Positions 1 to 5,850 are shown, counted from the stretch's first letter. The stretch: DNA of 5,850 nt from Gemmatimonadales bacterium (GCA_025929805.1 JAICPP010000196.1:1-5850); one strand, 5' to 3'. A program made the numbers and translations. The notes: generated by a model from the sequence alone, not told the origin.

Positions 1-659
1 CCAGCGGGTATGATGAATATGAAATCGTCTCCGCCGATGTGCCCAACGAAGCCTCGGGGCCCCAAGAGGCCTTTCACCACATCATGGAGAATGCGGGACA
101 GAATGTAGATGACCCGGTCACCTTCATAGTAACTGTAGCGGTCATTGAATTCCTTAAAATGGTCGAGGTCGGCATAGCAGACCGCGAATTCCTGATTGGA
201 CTCCAGCCGACGTCTGATCTCGCGCTCGATCTCGGTGGTACCGGGCAGACGGGTCGACGGGTGAACCGACACATCACGCTCGGTCCGCACCAGCATGGCA
301 TCCAAGCGGGATCGTTGCTCGGCCGGGCCAAAGAGACCGGTAATCACCTCGTCTGCACCCGAGGCGAACCAGGCCTGCACCCGGTCCGGATTGTGGTTGG
401 CGGCGAGAGTGGTAACCGGAACGATGGCGGTAAAGGCGTCACTCTTGAGCCGGCGCACCAGGTCCGGCCCGGCCGATCCGGTGTTGTCGCCATCTACGAA
501 CAGCAGGCAGGGATGTCCTCGGAGGACGATCGATTCGACCTGATCGGGCTCGCTGAACACCATGACTGGAAAGGCATGGACCGCGCCCCACTGGCGTACC
601 AGTGCCGGTACCGGACACCCGTCCGGCGAAAAGAAGAGAATCGTCGGGCGAGTCCGCAC
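1..659 (-). CDS. Receiver-like/GGDEF domain protein, 3' end cut by window edge
   Basis: Probable cyclic-di-GMP signalling protein; 219 residues are visible and the gene runs off the left edge. I chose the GTG at 659 because GAGAGG (671-666) lies 6 bases upstream and an in-frame stop sits at 692-690. Residues 1-125 resemble a response-regulator receiver: a phosphoacceptor-like Asp56 in LLFVDGD and Thr83/84 after a hydrophobic strand. The N-terminal acidic pair is missing, and Gly108 sits where the conserved Lys is expected, so phosphorylation is doubtful. From about residue 134 a GGDEF domain starts with STRLPG, then YADLDHFKEFND (162-173) with metal-binding Asp164 and a GD at 180-181. The signature is GGDDF (209-213) within FVGHIGGDDF. 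The RxxD inhibitory site is absent: Gly occupies both expected positions. GGDDF variants can be active cyclases or only bind nucleotide; the missing C-terminus could carry another domain. It lies 118 bases downstream of the Trm112-like gene. Confidence 0.88.
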   Translation of the reverse strand, partial: MRTRPTILFFSPDGCPVPALVRQWGAVHAFPVMVFSEPDQVESIVLRGHPCLLFVDGDNTGSAGPDLVRRLKSDAFTAIVPVTTLAANHNPDRVQAWFASGADEVITGLFGPAEQRSRLDAMLVRTERDVSVHPSTRLPGTTEIEREIRRRLESNQEFAVCYADLDHFKEFNDRYSYYEGDRVIYILSRILHDVVKGLLGPRGFVGHIGGDDFIFIIPA

Positions 660-691
660 CCATGGCCTCTCGTAAGAAGTTGCGCCTAGCT

Positions 692-719
692 AACTTAGAA
701 GAGTGATCCCAGAAGTCAA
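692..719 (-). promoter_or_regulatory. Weak candidate promoter for the GGDEF gene
   Basis: On the minus strand TTGACT (719-714) is followed after 16 bases by TAAGTT (697-692), placing a start near 685, just ahead of the GAGAGG ribosome site. The -35 matches consensus at 5 of 6 positions, but the -10 at only 3 of 6. The 118-base gap to the upstream gene shows no clear terminator, so read-through from era is equally possible. Confidence 0.22.
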
Positions 720-777
720 ACGCAGGTGACCAAGGACAATTATCGGTTCACCCGGTGCGCTGACCTGAGTGCGCGGT

Positions 778-945
778 TCAAAGCGGCTTGGCTTCGTCGA
801 TCAGCATGATGGGAATCCCGTCTTCCACGGGGTACACCAATCGGCACGAGTGGCAGACCAGTGCCTCGGGAGACGTGCGGTACTCCAGTTCTCCCTTGCA
901 CTTGGGACAGACGAGAATCTGAAGCAGCTCAGGCGCCAGAACCAT
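778..945 (-). CDS. Trm112-family small zinc-ribbon protein
   Basis: Small 55-residue protein of the Trm112/UPF0434 (YcaR-like) family. In eukaryotes and archaea Trm112 is an activating partner of tRNA, rRNA and release-factor methyltransferases; bacterial members are thought to act similarly but are less well defined. Two CxxC pairs are intact: CPKC (13-16) and CHSC (31-34), the expected four-cysteine zinc site. The family's C-terminal signature follows as YPVEDGIPIML (38-48). E. coli YcaR, as I recall it, keeps fewer of these cysteines. I chose the ATG at 945 because GAGGAG lies 5 bases upstream and the protein then begins like relatives (ELLQILVCPKC); a start at 978 would add an unrelated 11-residue leader. 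The start overlaps the last 17 bases of era, so the two are very likely co-transcribed and translationally coupled. Confidence 0.9.
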   Translation of the reverse strand: MVLAPELLQILVCPKCKGELEYRTSPEALVCHSCRLVYPVEDGIPIMLIDEAKPL

Positions 946-1843
946 GCGAACTCCTCGAGGAGGTGCCTGCCGGGGCACTGGTGGAAGCCGCGGGAAATCC
1001 GAACCGGGTCAGAGCCGCGGCGTTTTTGCGCCAGTTGGGGAGTGCTTTAACCCAACAATCGAGATACACCGGCGCGCCAAGTAAGTCTTCCAGCCGGGCA
1101 CGGGCGTGAGCTCCGATGGCTCGGATCGTCGCCCCGCCCCGCCCGATTACGATGCCCTTCTGCGACTCGCGCTCGACAAAGAGGGTGGCTCGAATGTATA
1201 TGGGCCGCTCGGCTTCGCGAAACTCCTCGACCTCCGCGGTGAAGGAGTAGGGTAGCTCATCGCCCAGGAGCCCGAAGGCAGCCTCGCGGAGATACTCGAC
1301 AGCGAAGAAGCGCAACGGCTGGGTCCCTATATCGTCGGGCTCGTACACGAACTCCCGCTCTGGCAGATAAGACCGCACCCGCGCCAGGAGCCGCTCGAGG
1401 CTTGGCTGCCAGTCCGCAGCCACCACCAGAGCCTGGGCCTCGAGGGCGGCCAGCTGCTCATGTGTGAGGAGATCGCCTTTGGTATAGACGGTGAGCGTCG
1501 GAACCGATAGTGGGGCCGTCAGGCGGGCAATCTGCTCGAGAGGCGGTGCCGGCGCCTCGGAAGCCGGGTGCAGGTAAAGGACCAGATCCATGTTGCCCGC
1601 AGTTTCCAGAGCAAGGTCCCGCATTCGCTCTTGGAGCAGGTAGGCTGGGTCGAGCAATCCGGGCAAATCGTGGAAGATGTACTGGGTATCGTCTTCGGTC
1701 CGAATTCCCGTGACCGGCAGCCGAGTGGCCTGCGGCTTGGCACTCACGATCGCCAGATGCTGCCCCACCAGCGCGTTGAGGAGCGTGGATTTGCCCACGT
1801 TCGGGGCACCAGCGAGCGCGACGTGGCCGGTTCGGGGGGACAT
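929..1843 (-). CDS. era: GTPase Era (ribosome assembly, 16S rRNA binding)
   Basis: Era is an essential GTPase that binds the 3' end of 16S rRNA and helps 30S maturation. From the ATG at 1843 the product is 304 residues, close to E. coli Era (301). G1 is GAPNVGKS (12-19). The switch I segment is QATRLPVTGIRT, G3 is DLPG (59-62) and G4 is TKGD (121-124). The C-terminal KH domain is clear: ELPYS (196-200), IYIRATLFVERESQKGIVIG (215-234), the GxxG loop IGRGG (233-237), then ARARLEDLLG and WVKALPNWR. Three motifs differ from usual: DLPG for DTPG, TKGD for NKxD, and no Ser-Ala G5 where ALVVAAD (138-144) stands. A 17-residue longer form from 1894 is possible, but the shorter start puts G1 at the family position; neither has a good ribosome site. 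A Ser/Ala/Gly-rich tail of about 20 residues follows FGF (281-283) and overlaps the next gene. Confidence 0.95.
   Translation of the reverse strand: MSPRTGHVALAGAPNVGKSTLLNALVGQHLAIVSAKPQATRLPVTGIRTEDDTQYIFHDLPGLLDPAYLLQERMRDLALETAGNMDLVLYLHPASEAPAPPLEQIARLTAPLSVPTLTVYTKGDLLTHEQLAALEAQALVVAADWQPSLERLLARVRSYLPEREFVYEPDDIGTQPLRFFAVEYLREAAFGLLGDELPYSFTAEVEEFREAERPIYIRATLFVERESQKGIVIGRGGATIRAIGAHARARLEDLLGAPVYLDCWVKALPNWRKNAAALTRFGFPAASTSAPAGTSSRSSHGSGA
951..962 (-). promoter_or_regulatory. Ribosome binding site inside a 12-base palindrome
   Basis: The Shine-Dalgarno GAGGAG (956-951) of the Trm112-like gene is half of the perfect palindrome CTCCTCGAGGAG, within the era coding region. A small hairpin (CTCC/GGAG around TCGA) would cover the ribosome site, and a ribosome finishing era would open it. 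The sequence shows the palindrome; the coupling role is inferred. Confidence 0.4.
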
Positions 1844-1868
1844 GGTGGGAAGAATCTTAGGGCCTAGG

Positions 1869-1967
1869 CTCTGGTGCGTCTGGCGTCTGGGCATCTAACC
1901 AACATACCAACCATGGGGGCCTCCATTTCTCGTTCTCCCCTGACTCTAGACCCCCTGGACTCTAGAC
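1869..1967. repeat. Intergenic short repeats with 7-base units
   Basis: The gap between the ompA-like terminator and era holds two small repeat patches. GCGTCTG occurs twice in tandem at 1876-1889, with decayed similar units on both sides. GACTCTAGAC occurs at 1942-1951 and again at 1958-1967, and TCTAGA appears a third time at 2000-2005. The first patch has a strict 7-base period, as has the repeat block in the 23S-5S spacer. No coding potential is evident, and no convincing promoter for era could be picked out. Confidence 0.5.
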
Positions 1968-2000
1968 AAAAGCCCCGCCAAGCACGCTTGGCGGGGCTTT
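1966..2000 (-). terminator. Intrinsic terminator of the ompA-like gene
   Basis: A perfect 14-bp stem (1987-2000 with 1969-1982) encloses a 4-base loop at 1983-1986. The core is GCCCCGCCAAG/CTTGGCGGGGC, and on the minus strand the 3' arm runs into TTTTGT. It begins 20 bases after the stop of the OmpA-family gene. TCTAGA copies flank the stem on both sides and could extend it. The plus-strand side has only TTTCT, so it works best for minus-strand transcripts. Confidence 0.92.
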
Positions 2001-2019
2001 CTAGACCTAAGACATCGGC

Positions 2020-3375
2020 CTACTCAATGACGATATCGACCCTTCTGTTCTTTTCCCGGTTGGCCCGGGTGTCATTGGGCGCAATGGGCTTGGTGCGGCC
2101 GAATCCCTGGGTCGAAGTAATCCGCTCTGTCGGAATTCCCTGCTCCAGCAGAAAGTTGCGGACTGACTCAGCCCGGCCTTGCGACAGCTTCTGGTTGTAA
2201 GCATCCGTTCCGGTTGAGTCGGTGTGCCCCTCGATCTCGAGCCTGTACTCACCGGGAAAGCCGAGCAGCACACCACTCAGCTTGCTCAGCTTTTCCCGAG
2301 CCACGGGCTTCAGGGTAGCCTTGTTGGTCTCGAAGTTGACACCTGACAATGCCGCGACCAGTCCCCGGGCTCCTTTACGGGTCTCCATGATTGCGGAGAT
2401 GGAGGCGTATAACCGGGCCTGGAGCTCAGCCGCTTTCCGCTCGGCCTCCGACCGACGCTGGGCCTCTCGCTCCGCCTCCTCCCGGGCTTGGGCCGCGGAT
2501 CGGGCCGCGCTGTCGAGCGCCGCCTGCTGAGCGGCCGCCTCTCGCTGGCGCTCATCCTCGGCGCGCTGCCGCTCCGCTTCCTGACGAGCCTCCTCGCCTC
2601 TGGTGGTGGCAAGCTCGCGCGCCACATCGGCCCGGCGCATCGTCTCTCGAGCCAACTCAGAGTACTTCTTTTCATCCTTTGGTTTCTTGGTCCAGGTCCG
2701 CTCCAGCGAGTCGAGCAGACTCATCGCCGCACTGAAGTCGTCCCGGGCGTATTCAGGAGCCTCGACTTTCCGGGCGATTGCCACCGCTCGGCGGGCCGCC
2801 AATACCGAAAGCGGCGTCACCGAGTCAGGTGATGGTGCCCCGACGTCCGACAGATCCGACTCGTACAGGTCGACCGGCACGCCCTCGTAGGTAACAGTCG
2901 TGGACTGCAGTCGAGGGTCGGAAGGTTGCGGCAACGTCAGTTCGGCCACCACCATCGGGGACGGGAGCCGCACCGAGCCGTACGGCTCGGCGGTGATGAT
3001 CAACCCGAGGGTTCGGGCGGAGGTCGACCCGCTTACGGTCTGCTTCTTCACAGGCACCTCGGCTAGACTCTCGACTTCTTCATCACCTCTCACCACCCAC
3101 GCCACGTAGGTCGTGTTGAAGGCACCAATGCGACGAGGATCCGGCAGCTTATTCAGCGTGACCTTGATACTGGACCGTCCACCCCGGTACTCGATTTCTA
3201 CGCTGCCCTTAACCTGGGGGGCTGCCGGTGTACCGAGAATAGGGAGCTTCGTTTTCTTCCCATCGGGGACCCGGACGACCAGCGTCATTCCGGTGTGCTG
3301 GGGCGGTGGGGGGGCGAATTCAGGACCCATCCCAATCGTCAGCAGAGCTACACTAGTGCGTAATACTCCCCACAT
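2020..3375 (-). CDS. OmpA-family outer-membrane/peptidoglycan-binding protein with coiled coil
   Basis: Predicted exported 451-residue protein that should anchor to peptidoglycan. The ATG at 3375 follows GGAGGG by 3 bases; the frame stays open upstream to 3576, but that part looks non-coding. Residues 1-21 form a short signal peptide (hydrophobic VALLTIGMG, then EFA before PPPP). There is no lipobox Cys. Residues 25-180 are a beta-rich unrecognised domain. At 186-250 there is a helical segment containing APEYARDDFSAAMSLLDSLE, reminiscent of DUF4398-type regions. Residues 255-325 are a highly charged Ala/Glu/Arg/Gln coiled coil. The OmpA C-terminal domain spans about 345-451: VNFETNKATL, EGHTDSTG (Asp386, diaminopimelate-binding position), LSQGRAESV (Arg401) and NREKNRRVDIVI. 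Both residues expected to grip peptidoglycan are present. No N-terminal beta-barrel is evident, so this is not classical OmpA. It has its own downstream terminator and is probably monocistronic. Confidence 0.92.
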   Translation of the reverse strand: MWGVLRTSVALLTIGMGPEFAPPPPQHTGMTLVVRVPDGKKTKLPILGTPAAPQVKGSVEIEYRGGRSSIKVTLNKLPDPRRIGAFNTTYVAWVVRGDEEVESLAEVPVKKQTVSGSTSARTLGLIITAEPYGSVRLPSPMVVAELTLPQPSDPRLQSTTVTYEGVPVDLYESDLSDVGAPSPDSVTPLSVLAARRAVAIARKVEAPEYARDDFSAAMSLLDSLERTWTKKPKDEKKYSELARETMRRADVARELATTRGEEARQEAERQRAEDERQREAAAQQAALDSAARSAAQAREEAEREAQRRSEAERKAAELQARLYASISAIMETRKGARGLVAALSGVNFETNKATLKPVAREKLSKLSGVLLGFPGEYRLEIEGHTDSTGTDAYNQKLSQGRAESVRNFLLEQGIPTERITSTQGFGRTKPIAPNDTRANREKNRRVDIVIE

Positions 3376-3568
3376 TGACCCTCCAGTGAGGCAGGCGTTG
3401 GAGTAGGGGTGAAGGGCTCGGTTCTGAGGGTAGCTTCGGAGCGCAGCCGGGGGTTCTTTACCCGGGTTGTGTAACGATTCCGATTTGAGCCAACGGTGGG
3501 GCAGAACTCGAGTGTACTGGAGGTGCGGTCTACAACTGGTTGCGTGGTCCTGACTTCGCAGGAGCAGC

Positions 3569-3597
3569 AGACCCATCCGGAGGGTCTGGATGGGTCT
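3569..3597 (-). terminator. Hairpin in the 287-base gap, possible weak terminator
   Basis: AGACCCATCC (3569-3578) and GGATGGGTCT (3588-3597) form a perfect 10-bp stem with a 9-base loop, beginning 66 bases after the stop of the 505-residue gene. No U-tract follows on either strand, so it may be a Rho-assisted end, a transcript-stabilising hairpin or part of the leader of the next gene. The rest of the gap, 3376-3662, shows no further gene and no promoter I would defend. Confidence 0.35.
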
Positions 3598-3662
3598 TGA
3601 AAGATGGGTTGCCGAGCCTCCTCGTCCGTCCCAGCAGCAGGAACATCCCTCCGGCGTGGGTC

Positions 3663-5180
3663 TCAGTGACCCTTATCTGCAAACGAGGCAATCGTCCACG
3701 GAGCGAAGCTGGGGTTGCCGTCGGACCGGGTGCGGCCGCGCACCCACACTGTTCCCCCCTTGGCGTACTTCTTCTTTAGAGCGCCGCGGACCTCTTGTTC
3801 GTGAAAGTTCCCTTGCTGCATGCGGGTTTCCGTCGCGCGAATCTCCATGTCAGCGAACGTTGCCAGCTCGTTTTCGCTTTGCTTCACGACTTTCTCGATT
3901 CGTTTGGCCGGATCGTCCCTGAGGAGCTCGCGACGCATCAGCTCACCGTGCAGGTATTCGTGATCGCGCGAAGCAGCGACCAACCGGGCGAATGCTTCGG
4001 CCGTCCCGTGCGCGGCGTTCTGTGTGAACAACACCGATCCTGCCATAAGATCGGGATTAAACAGCGCTCGGCGCCGCACAATCAGCGACTGGTTTTTCAC
4101 GTACCAGTATGTATTGAACGGTCGCCCCGGATCGTCGACACGGGCCACGACATAGCCCGCCGCCGCATCGTCTTTCCACGTGCCGGGATGAGTCGCGTGC
4201 ATGCTGTGTGCGGCGTCCCGGCCTTCGAAGGCGCAGGCGTCCTGCCCGAAATGGTTGACTGCACCGGGAACGGAGTCGGGCGAGAACAGGTGCTCGCCGT
4301 CGAGAGTTCCGTCGTTCCGGTCCTGCTGGAATCTGGTTGTCCAGCGTCGGGCGGTGACTTTCGCAGTGCCGGAGGTAGCGGATTTCTTCTTCCCATCGCT
4401 CACTTCCAGATCAACCTGCACGTCCTCAAGCAGCACGAGCTCCACTTTGCGTTCAGTGGTCTCGAAGGTCACGGACGGCGCGCCGGACGAACCGATCGGC
4501 TGCAACGTCCATTTGAGGGTCTTGATCCGGCCCTTGGATCGGGACGCGTCGAGCGTTGCCTTGGTGCCCCGCTGGGCGGAGCCGGCCGTCAGCACAGCTC
4601 GAAGAGGGATCTCACTGGGCGTGAGCGTGATCACGCTCTTCATGTAAACGCCCGTGTTCGCGCCGCTCTCTTGAGCGAAGACCAAGCTGTCGGCGGCTTC
4701 GGGGACTTGGGTTTCGGCACTCCCGTCCTGCGCCGGCTGCTGAACATTCATGGACTGAATCGTCCGGCCCATGATTTTCATCTTCATTTTGTGCTTGCTT
4801 GGCTGGCTGTGACTTGCGAGCTTCGCCACATCGCCGTTCATGTCCAGAATCAATTTTAGATCGGCCGTCTTGCCGCCGACCAGCGTCCCGCTGAACACGC
4901 CCGCCTGGTCTTCATCGAAGTCTTTGCTCTTGATCTTCCCTTCCCAGATTTCCGTGGATCCCTCGACCCGATGCTTGTCGAGAACGAATTTCGTCGAGCC
5001 CGAGCGATGTTTGCGGGTGCCCGACAAGGTGATGTCGATATCGTATGTGTAGTTACCCTGCCAACGTTCTACCCCCTGGAACTGGGCGGCGGTTCCTTGG
5101 GCGAGAGCGGGCGGCGAGAGCGCGAGCGCGCCAATCAGTGCCGCGAAAGAGTAGGACCAATGCAGGTCGAGGCGGTGCAT
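3663..5180 (-). CDS. Exported protein of unknown function, PKD-like domain and HEYLH motif
   Basis: I do not recognise this 505-residue protein as a named family. The start at 5180 gives a good Sec signal peptide: a hydrophobic FAALIGALAL segment (12-21) and an ALA-Q cleavage site near residue 27. No strong Shine-Dalgarno is seen. Residues 35-190 look beta-rich, with Lys/Met-rich KMKMKIMGRT at 131-140. Residues about 192-278 resemble a PKD/Ig-like fold (ATLDASRSKGRIKTLKWTL, later VQVDLEVSDGKK). Residues 285-400 form a distinct region rich in His, Asp and aromatics, with the only Cys (316). At 407-411 HEYLH matches HExxH, followed by a charged helix-like stretch to about 470 that includes several Glu, as in some small zinc peptidases. 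A metallopeptidase is therefore possible, but the bases around HExxH are more charged than usual and no third ligand can be assigned. It has its own promoter behind the rRNA terminator. Confidence 0.85.
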   Translation of the reverse strand: MHRLDLHWSYSFAALIGALALSPPALAQGTAAQFQGVERWQGNYTYDIDITLSGTRKHRSGSTKFVLDKHRVEGSTEIWEGKIKSKDFDEDQAGVFSGTLVGGKTADLKLILDMNGDVAKLASHSQPSKHKMKMKIMGRTIQSMNVQQPAQDGSAETQVPEAADSLVFAQESGANTGVYMKSVITLTPSEIPLRAVLTAGSAQRGTKATLDASRSKGRIKTLKWTLQPIGSSGAPSVTFETTERKVELVLLEDVQVDLEVSDGKKKSATSGTAKVTARRWTTRFQQDRNDGTLDGEHLFSPDSVPGAVNHFGQDACAFEGRDAAHSMHATHPGTWKDDAAAGYVVARVDDPGRPFNTYWYVKNQSLIVRRRALFNPDLMAGSVLFTQNAAHGTAEAFARLVAASRDHEYLHGELMRRELLRDDPAKRIEKVVKQSENELATFADMEIRATETRMQQGNFHEQEVRGALKKKYAKGGTVWVRGRTRSDGNPSFAPWTIASFADKGH

Positions 5181-5246
5181 GCGCGCGGAGCTTACTGGGT
5201 TTAGAGACTGGGTGAGGGGCGAATTTCTTGGCCTTCAGTCGCTTCA

Positions 5247-5275
5247 AATATCCAGTCCAGTTCCGAGTCGGTCAA
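5247..5275 (-). promoter_or_regulatory. Sigma-70-like promoter for the 505-residue gene
   Basis: TTGACC (5275-5270), a 17-base spacer and GATATT (5252-5247) lie on the minus strand; the hexamers match consensus at 5 of 6 and 4 of 6 positions. Transcription would start near 5240, giving a leader of about 60 bases before the ATG at 5180. It sits between the rRNA terminator and the gene, as expected for independent transcription. Confidence 0.6.
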
Positions 5276-5320
5276 CCTGAGCTGGAGAGTCCAGAGGCTC
5301 AGCCGACTGGCATGGCTCCG

Positions 5321-5361
5321 AAAAACAGTGAAGCCCGGCGTCCAAGGGGACACCGGGCTTC
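5321..5361 (-). terminator. Intrinsic terminator of the rRNA operon
   Basis: On the minus strand GAAGCCCGGTGTCC pairs with GGACGCCGGGCTTC over 14 bp (one G-U), with loop CCTT; after ACTG comes a run of five T (5325-5321). It begins 8 bases beyond the 5S 3' end, so it ends the ribosomal RNA transcript. Confidence 0.95.
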
Positions 5362-5369
5362 GAGTGAAA

Positions 5370-5487
5370 GGCTGGCGACGGCCTACTCTCCCGCAACCTC
5401 TCAGTTGCAGTACCATCGGCGCTGCAGGGCTTAACTGCCGTGTTCGGAATGGGAACGGGTGTGGCCCCTGCGCGCTAGTCGTCAGCC
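5370..5487 (-). rRNA. rrf: 5S ribosomal RNA
   Basis: Complete 5S rRNA of about 118 bases, component of the large subunit central protuberance. The conserved core is clear on the minus strand: CACCCGTTCCCATTCCGAAC, then ACGGCAGTTAAGCCCTGCAG, CGCCGATGGTACTGC and GGGAGAGTAGG. The ends pair as the terminal helix, GGCTGACGAC at the 5' side with GTCGCCAGCC at the 3' side, with one A-C mismatch; this sets both boundaries to within a base or two. It is followed at once by the operon terminator and preceded by the repeat-rich spacer from 23S. Confidence 0.97.
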
Positions 5488-5565
5488 GACTTTAAAGTCG
5501 CGAGTCGTGAGTCGCGAGTCGCGGCTGTTAGGGCCGAGGCTCGGGACTCGTGACTCGCGACTGAC
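5488..5565. repeat. Heptad-repeat inverted structure in the 23S-5S spacer
   Basis: Four heptads AAGTCGC, GAGTCGT, GAGTCGC, GAGTCGC run at 5495-5522. Three facing units GACTCGT, GACTCGC, GACTGAC run at 5545-5565. The arms pair, for example 5497-5513 with 5545-5561 at 15 of 17 positions, and can slip by 7 bases. A 12-base palindrome GACTTTAAAGTC (5488-5499) abuts the 5S 5' end. The remaining spacer, about 5566-5604, is less structured. The block lies within the rRNA transcript. Confidence 0.75.
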
Positions 5566-5604
5566 AATCGAGGAACGGATGGTTTTCAATGTGAAGAAGG
5601 AAGA

Positions 5605-5850
5605 GATCAAACTTCACGGGCGATTAGTACCGCTCGACTGAAGCGCTTGCGCGCCGTACATCTGCGGCCTATCAACCTGGTAGTCTCCCAGGGCCCTTCA
5701 GGGACCTTATGGTCCAGGAGTGTTCATCTTGGGAAGAGTTTCCCACTTAGATGCTTTCAGCGGTTATCTCCGCGCGACATCGCTACCGGGCGATACCCTT
5801 GGCAGGATAGCCCGTACACGAGCGGTCGCTTCGTCTCGGTCCTCTCGTAC
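5605..5850 (-). rRNA. rrl: 23S ribosomal RNA, 3' end only
   Basis: Last 246 or so bases of 23S rRNA; the rest lies beyond the right edge. The window cuts in at the sarcin-ricin loop, GTACGAGAGGACC on the minus strand, starting at the base equivalent to E. coli G2655; the ricin-target adenine (A2660) is at 5845. Further conserved domain VI blocks follow: GCTGAAAGCATCTAAG, AAGATGAACACTCC, and GGTACTAAT near the 3' end. E. coli has 250 bases from that point to its 3' end, so length is normal. The exact 3' end is approximate (within about 5 bases), set after AAGTTTGATC. Confidence 0.97.

Noticed and set aside
39..689. Plus-strand open frame of 216 codons
   Set aside because: It is exactly codon-aligned antisense to the GGDEF gene, whose motifs are unmistakable; the frame stays open because the sense gene uses few TTA, CTA and TCA codons.
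946..978. Longer start for the Trm112-like protein
   Set aside because: The added 11 residues are unlike the family N-terminus, while the ATG at 945 has a well-placed GAGGAG.
1841..1858. TAAGAT ahead of the era ATG as a leaderless -10 box
   Set aside because: No acceptable -35 element is found at the right distance, so it was not called as a promoter.
3376..3576. 67-residue N-terminal extension of the OmpA-family gene
   Set aside because: It would bury the signal peptide, has unlikely composition, and its ATG lies inside a hairpin; the ATG at 3375 has GGAGGG just upstream.
3795..4859. Plus-strand open frame of 354 codons
   Set aside because: Codon-aligned mirror of the 505-residue exported protein; the product is rich in His, Arg and Cys with no domain, and no ribosome site or promoter was seen.
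5201..5416. 71-residue minus-strand open frame across the 5S gene
   Set aside because: It overlaps the 5S rRNA, its terminator and the next gene's promoter; not a plausible protein.
5488..5565. CRISPR-like array between 23S and 5S
   Set aside because: Units are 7 bases, contiguous and partly inverted, with no spacers of uniform length and no cas genes.

Overview
The window looks like a GC-rich, Gram-negative-type bacterial chromosome. My best guess at phylum is Gemmatimonadota. This is an inference from the style of the Era protein, an OmpA-like protein with a charged coiled coil, and intergenic heptanucleotide repeats; it was not tested by any search. Every feature I can support as a gene lies on the minus strand, so transcription runs from high to low coordinates.

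Layout in the direction of transcription: the 3' end of a 23S rRNA gene (about 5850 to 5605, starting inside the sarcin-ricin loop), a 117-base spacer full of heptad repeats, a complete 5S rRNA (5487 to 5370) and a strong intrinsic terminator (5361 to 5321). A well-spaced sigma-70-like promoter (5275 to 5247) then precedes a 505-residue exported protein of unknown function (5180 to 3663). It has a PKD-like domain and a HEYLH sequence that matches the HExxH zinc-peptidase pattern. After a 287-base gap with one hairpin comes an OmpA-family protein with its own signal peptide (3375 to 2020), closed by a strong terminator. A short repeat-bearing gap leads to era (1843 to 929), whose end overlaps the start of a small Trm112-family zinc protein (945 to 778). 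Last is the N-terminal 219 residues of a receiver-like/GGDEF protein (659 to beyond the left edge).

How the genes relate: rRNA, Era (16S maturation and 30S assembly) and the Trm112-like protein (methyltransferase partner) all belong to ribosome and translation biology. The OmpA-like and 505-residue proteins are cell-envelope or exported products with separate signals. The GGDEF protein is a signalling protein whose receiver half has lost key residues. I see no phage, insertion sequence, CRISPR array or tRNA gene. The most unusual points are the 505-residue protein, the heptad-repeat hairpin inside the 23S-5S spacer, and the altered GTPase motifs of Era. I did not find a convincing new multi-gene system.
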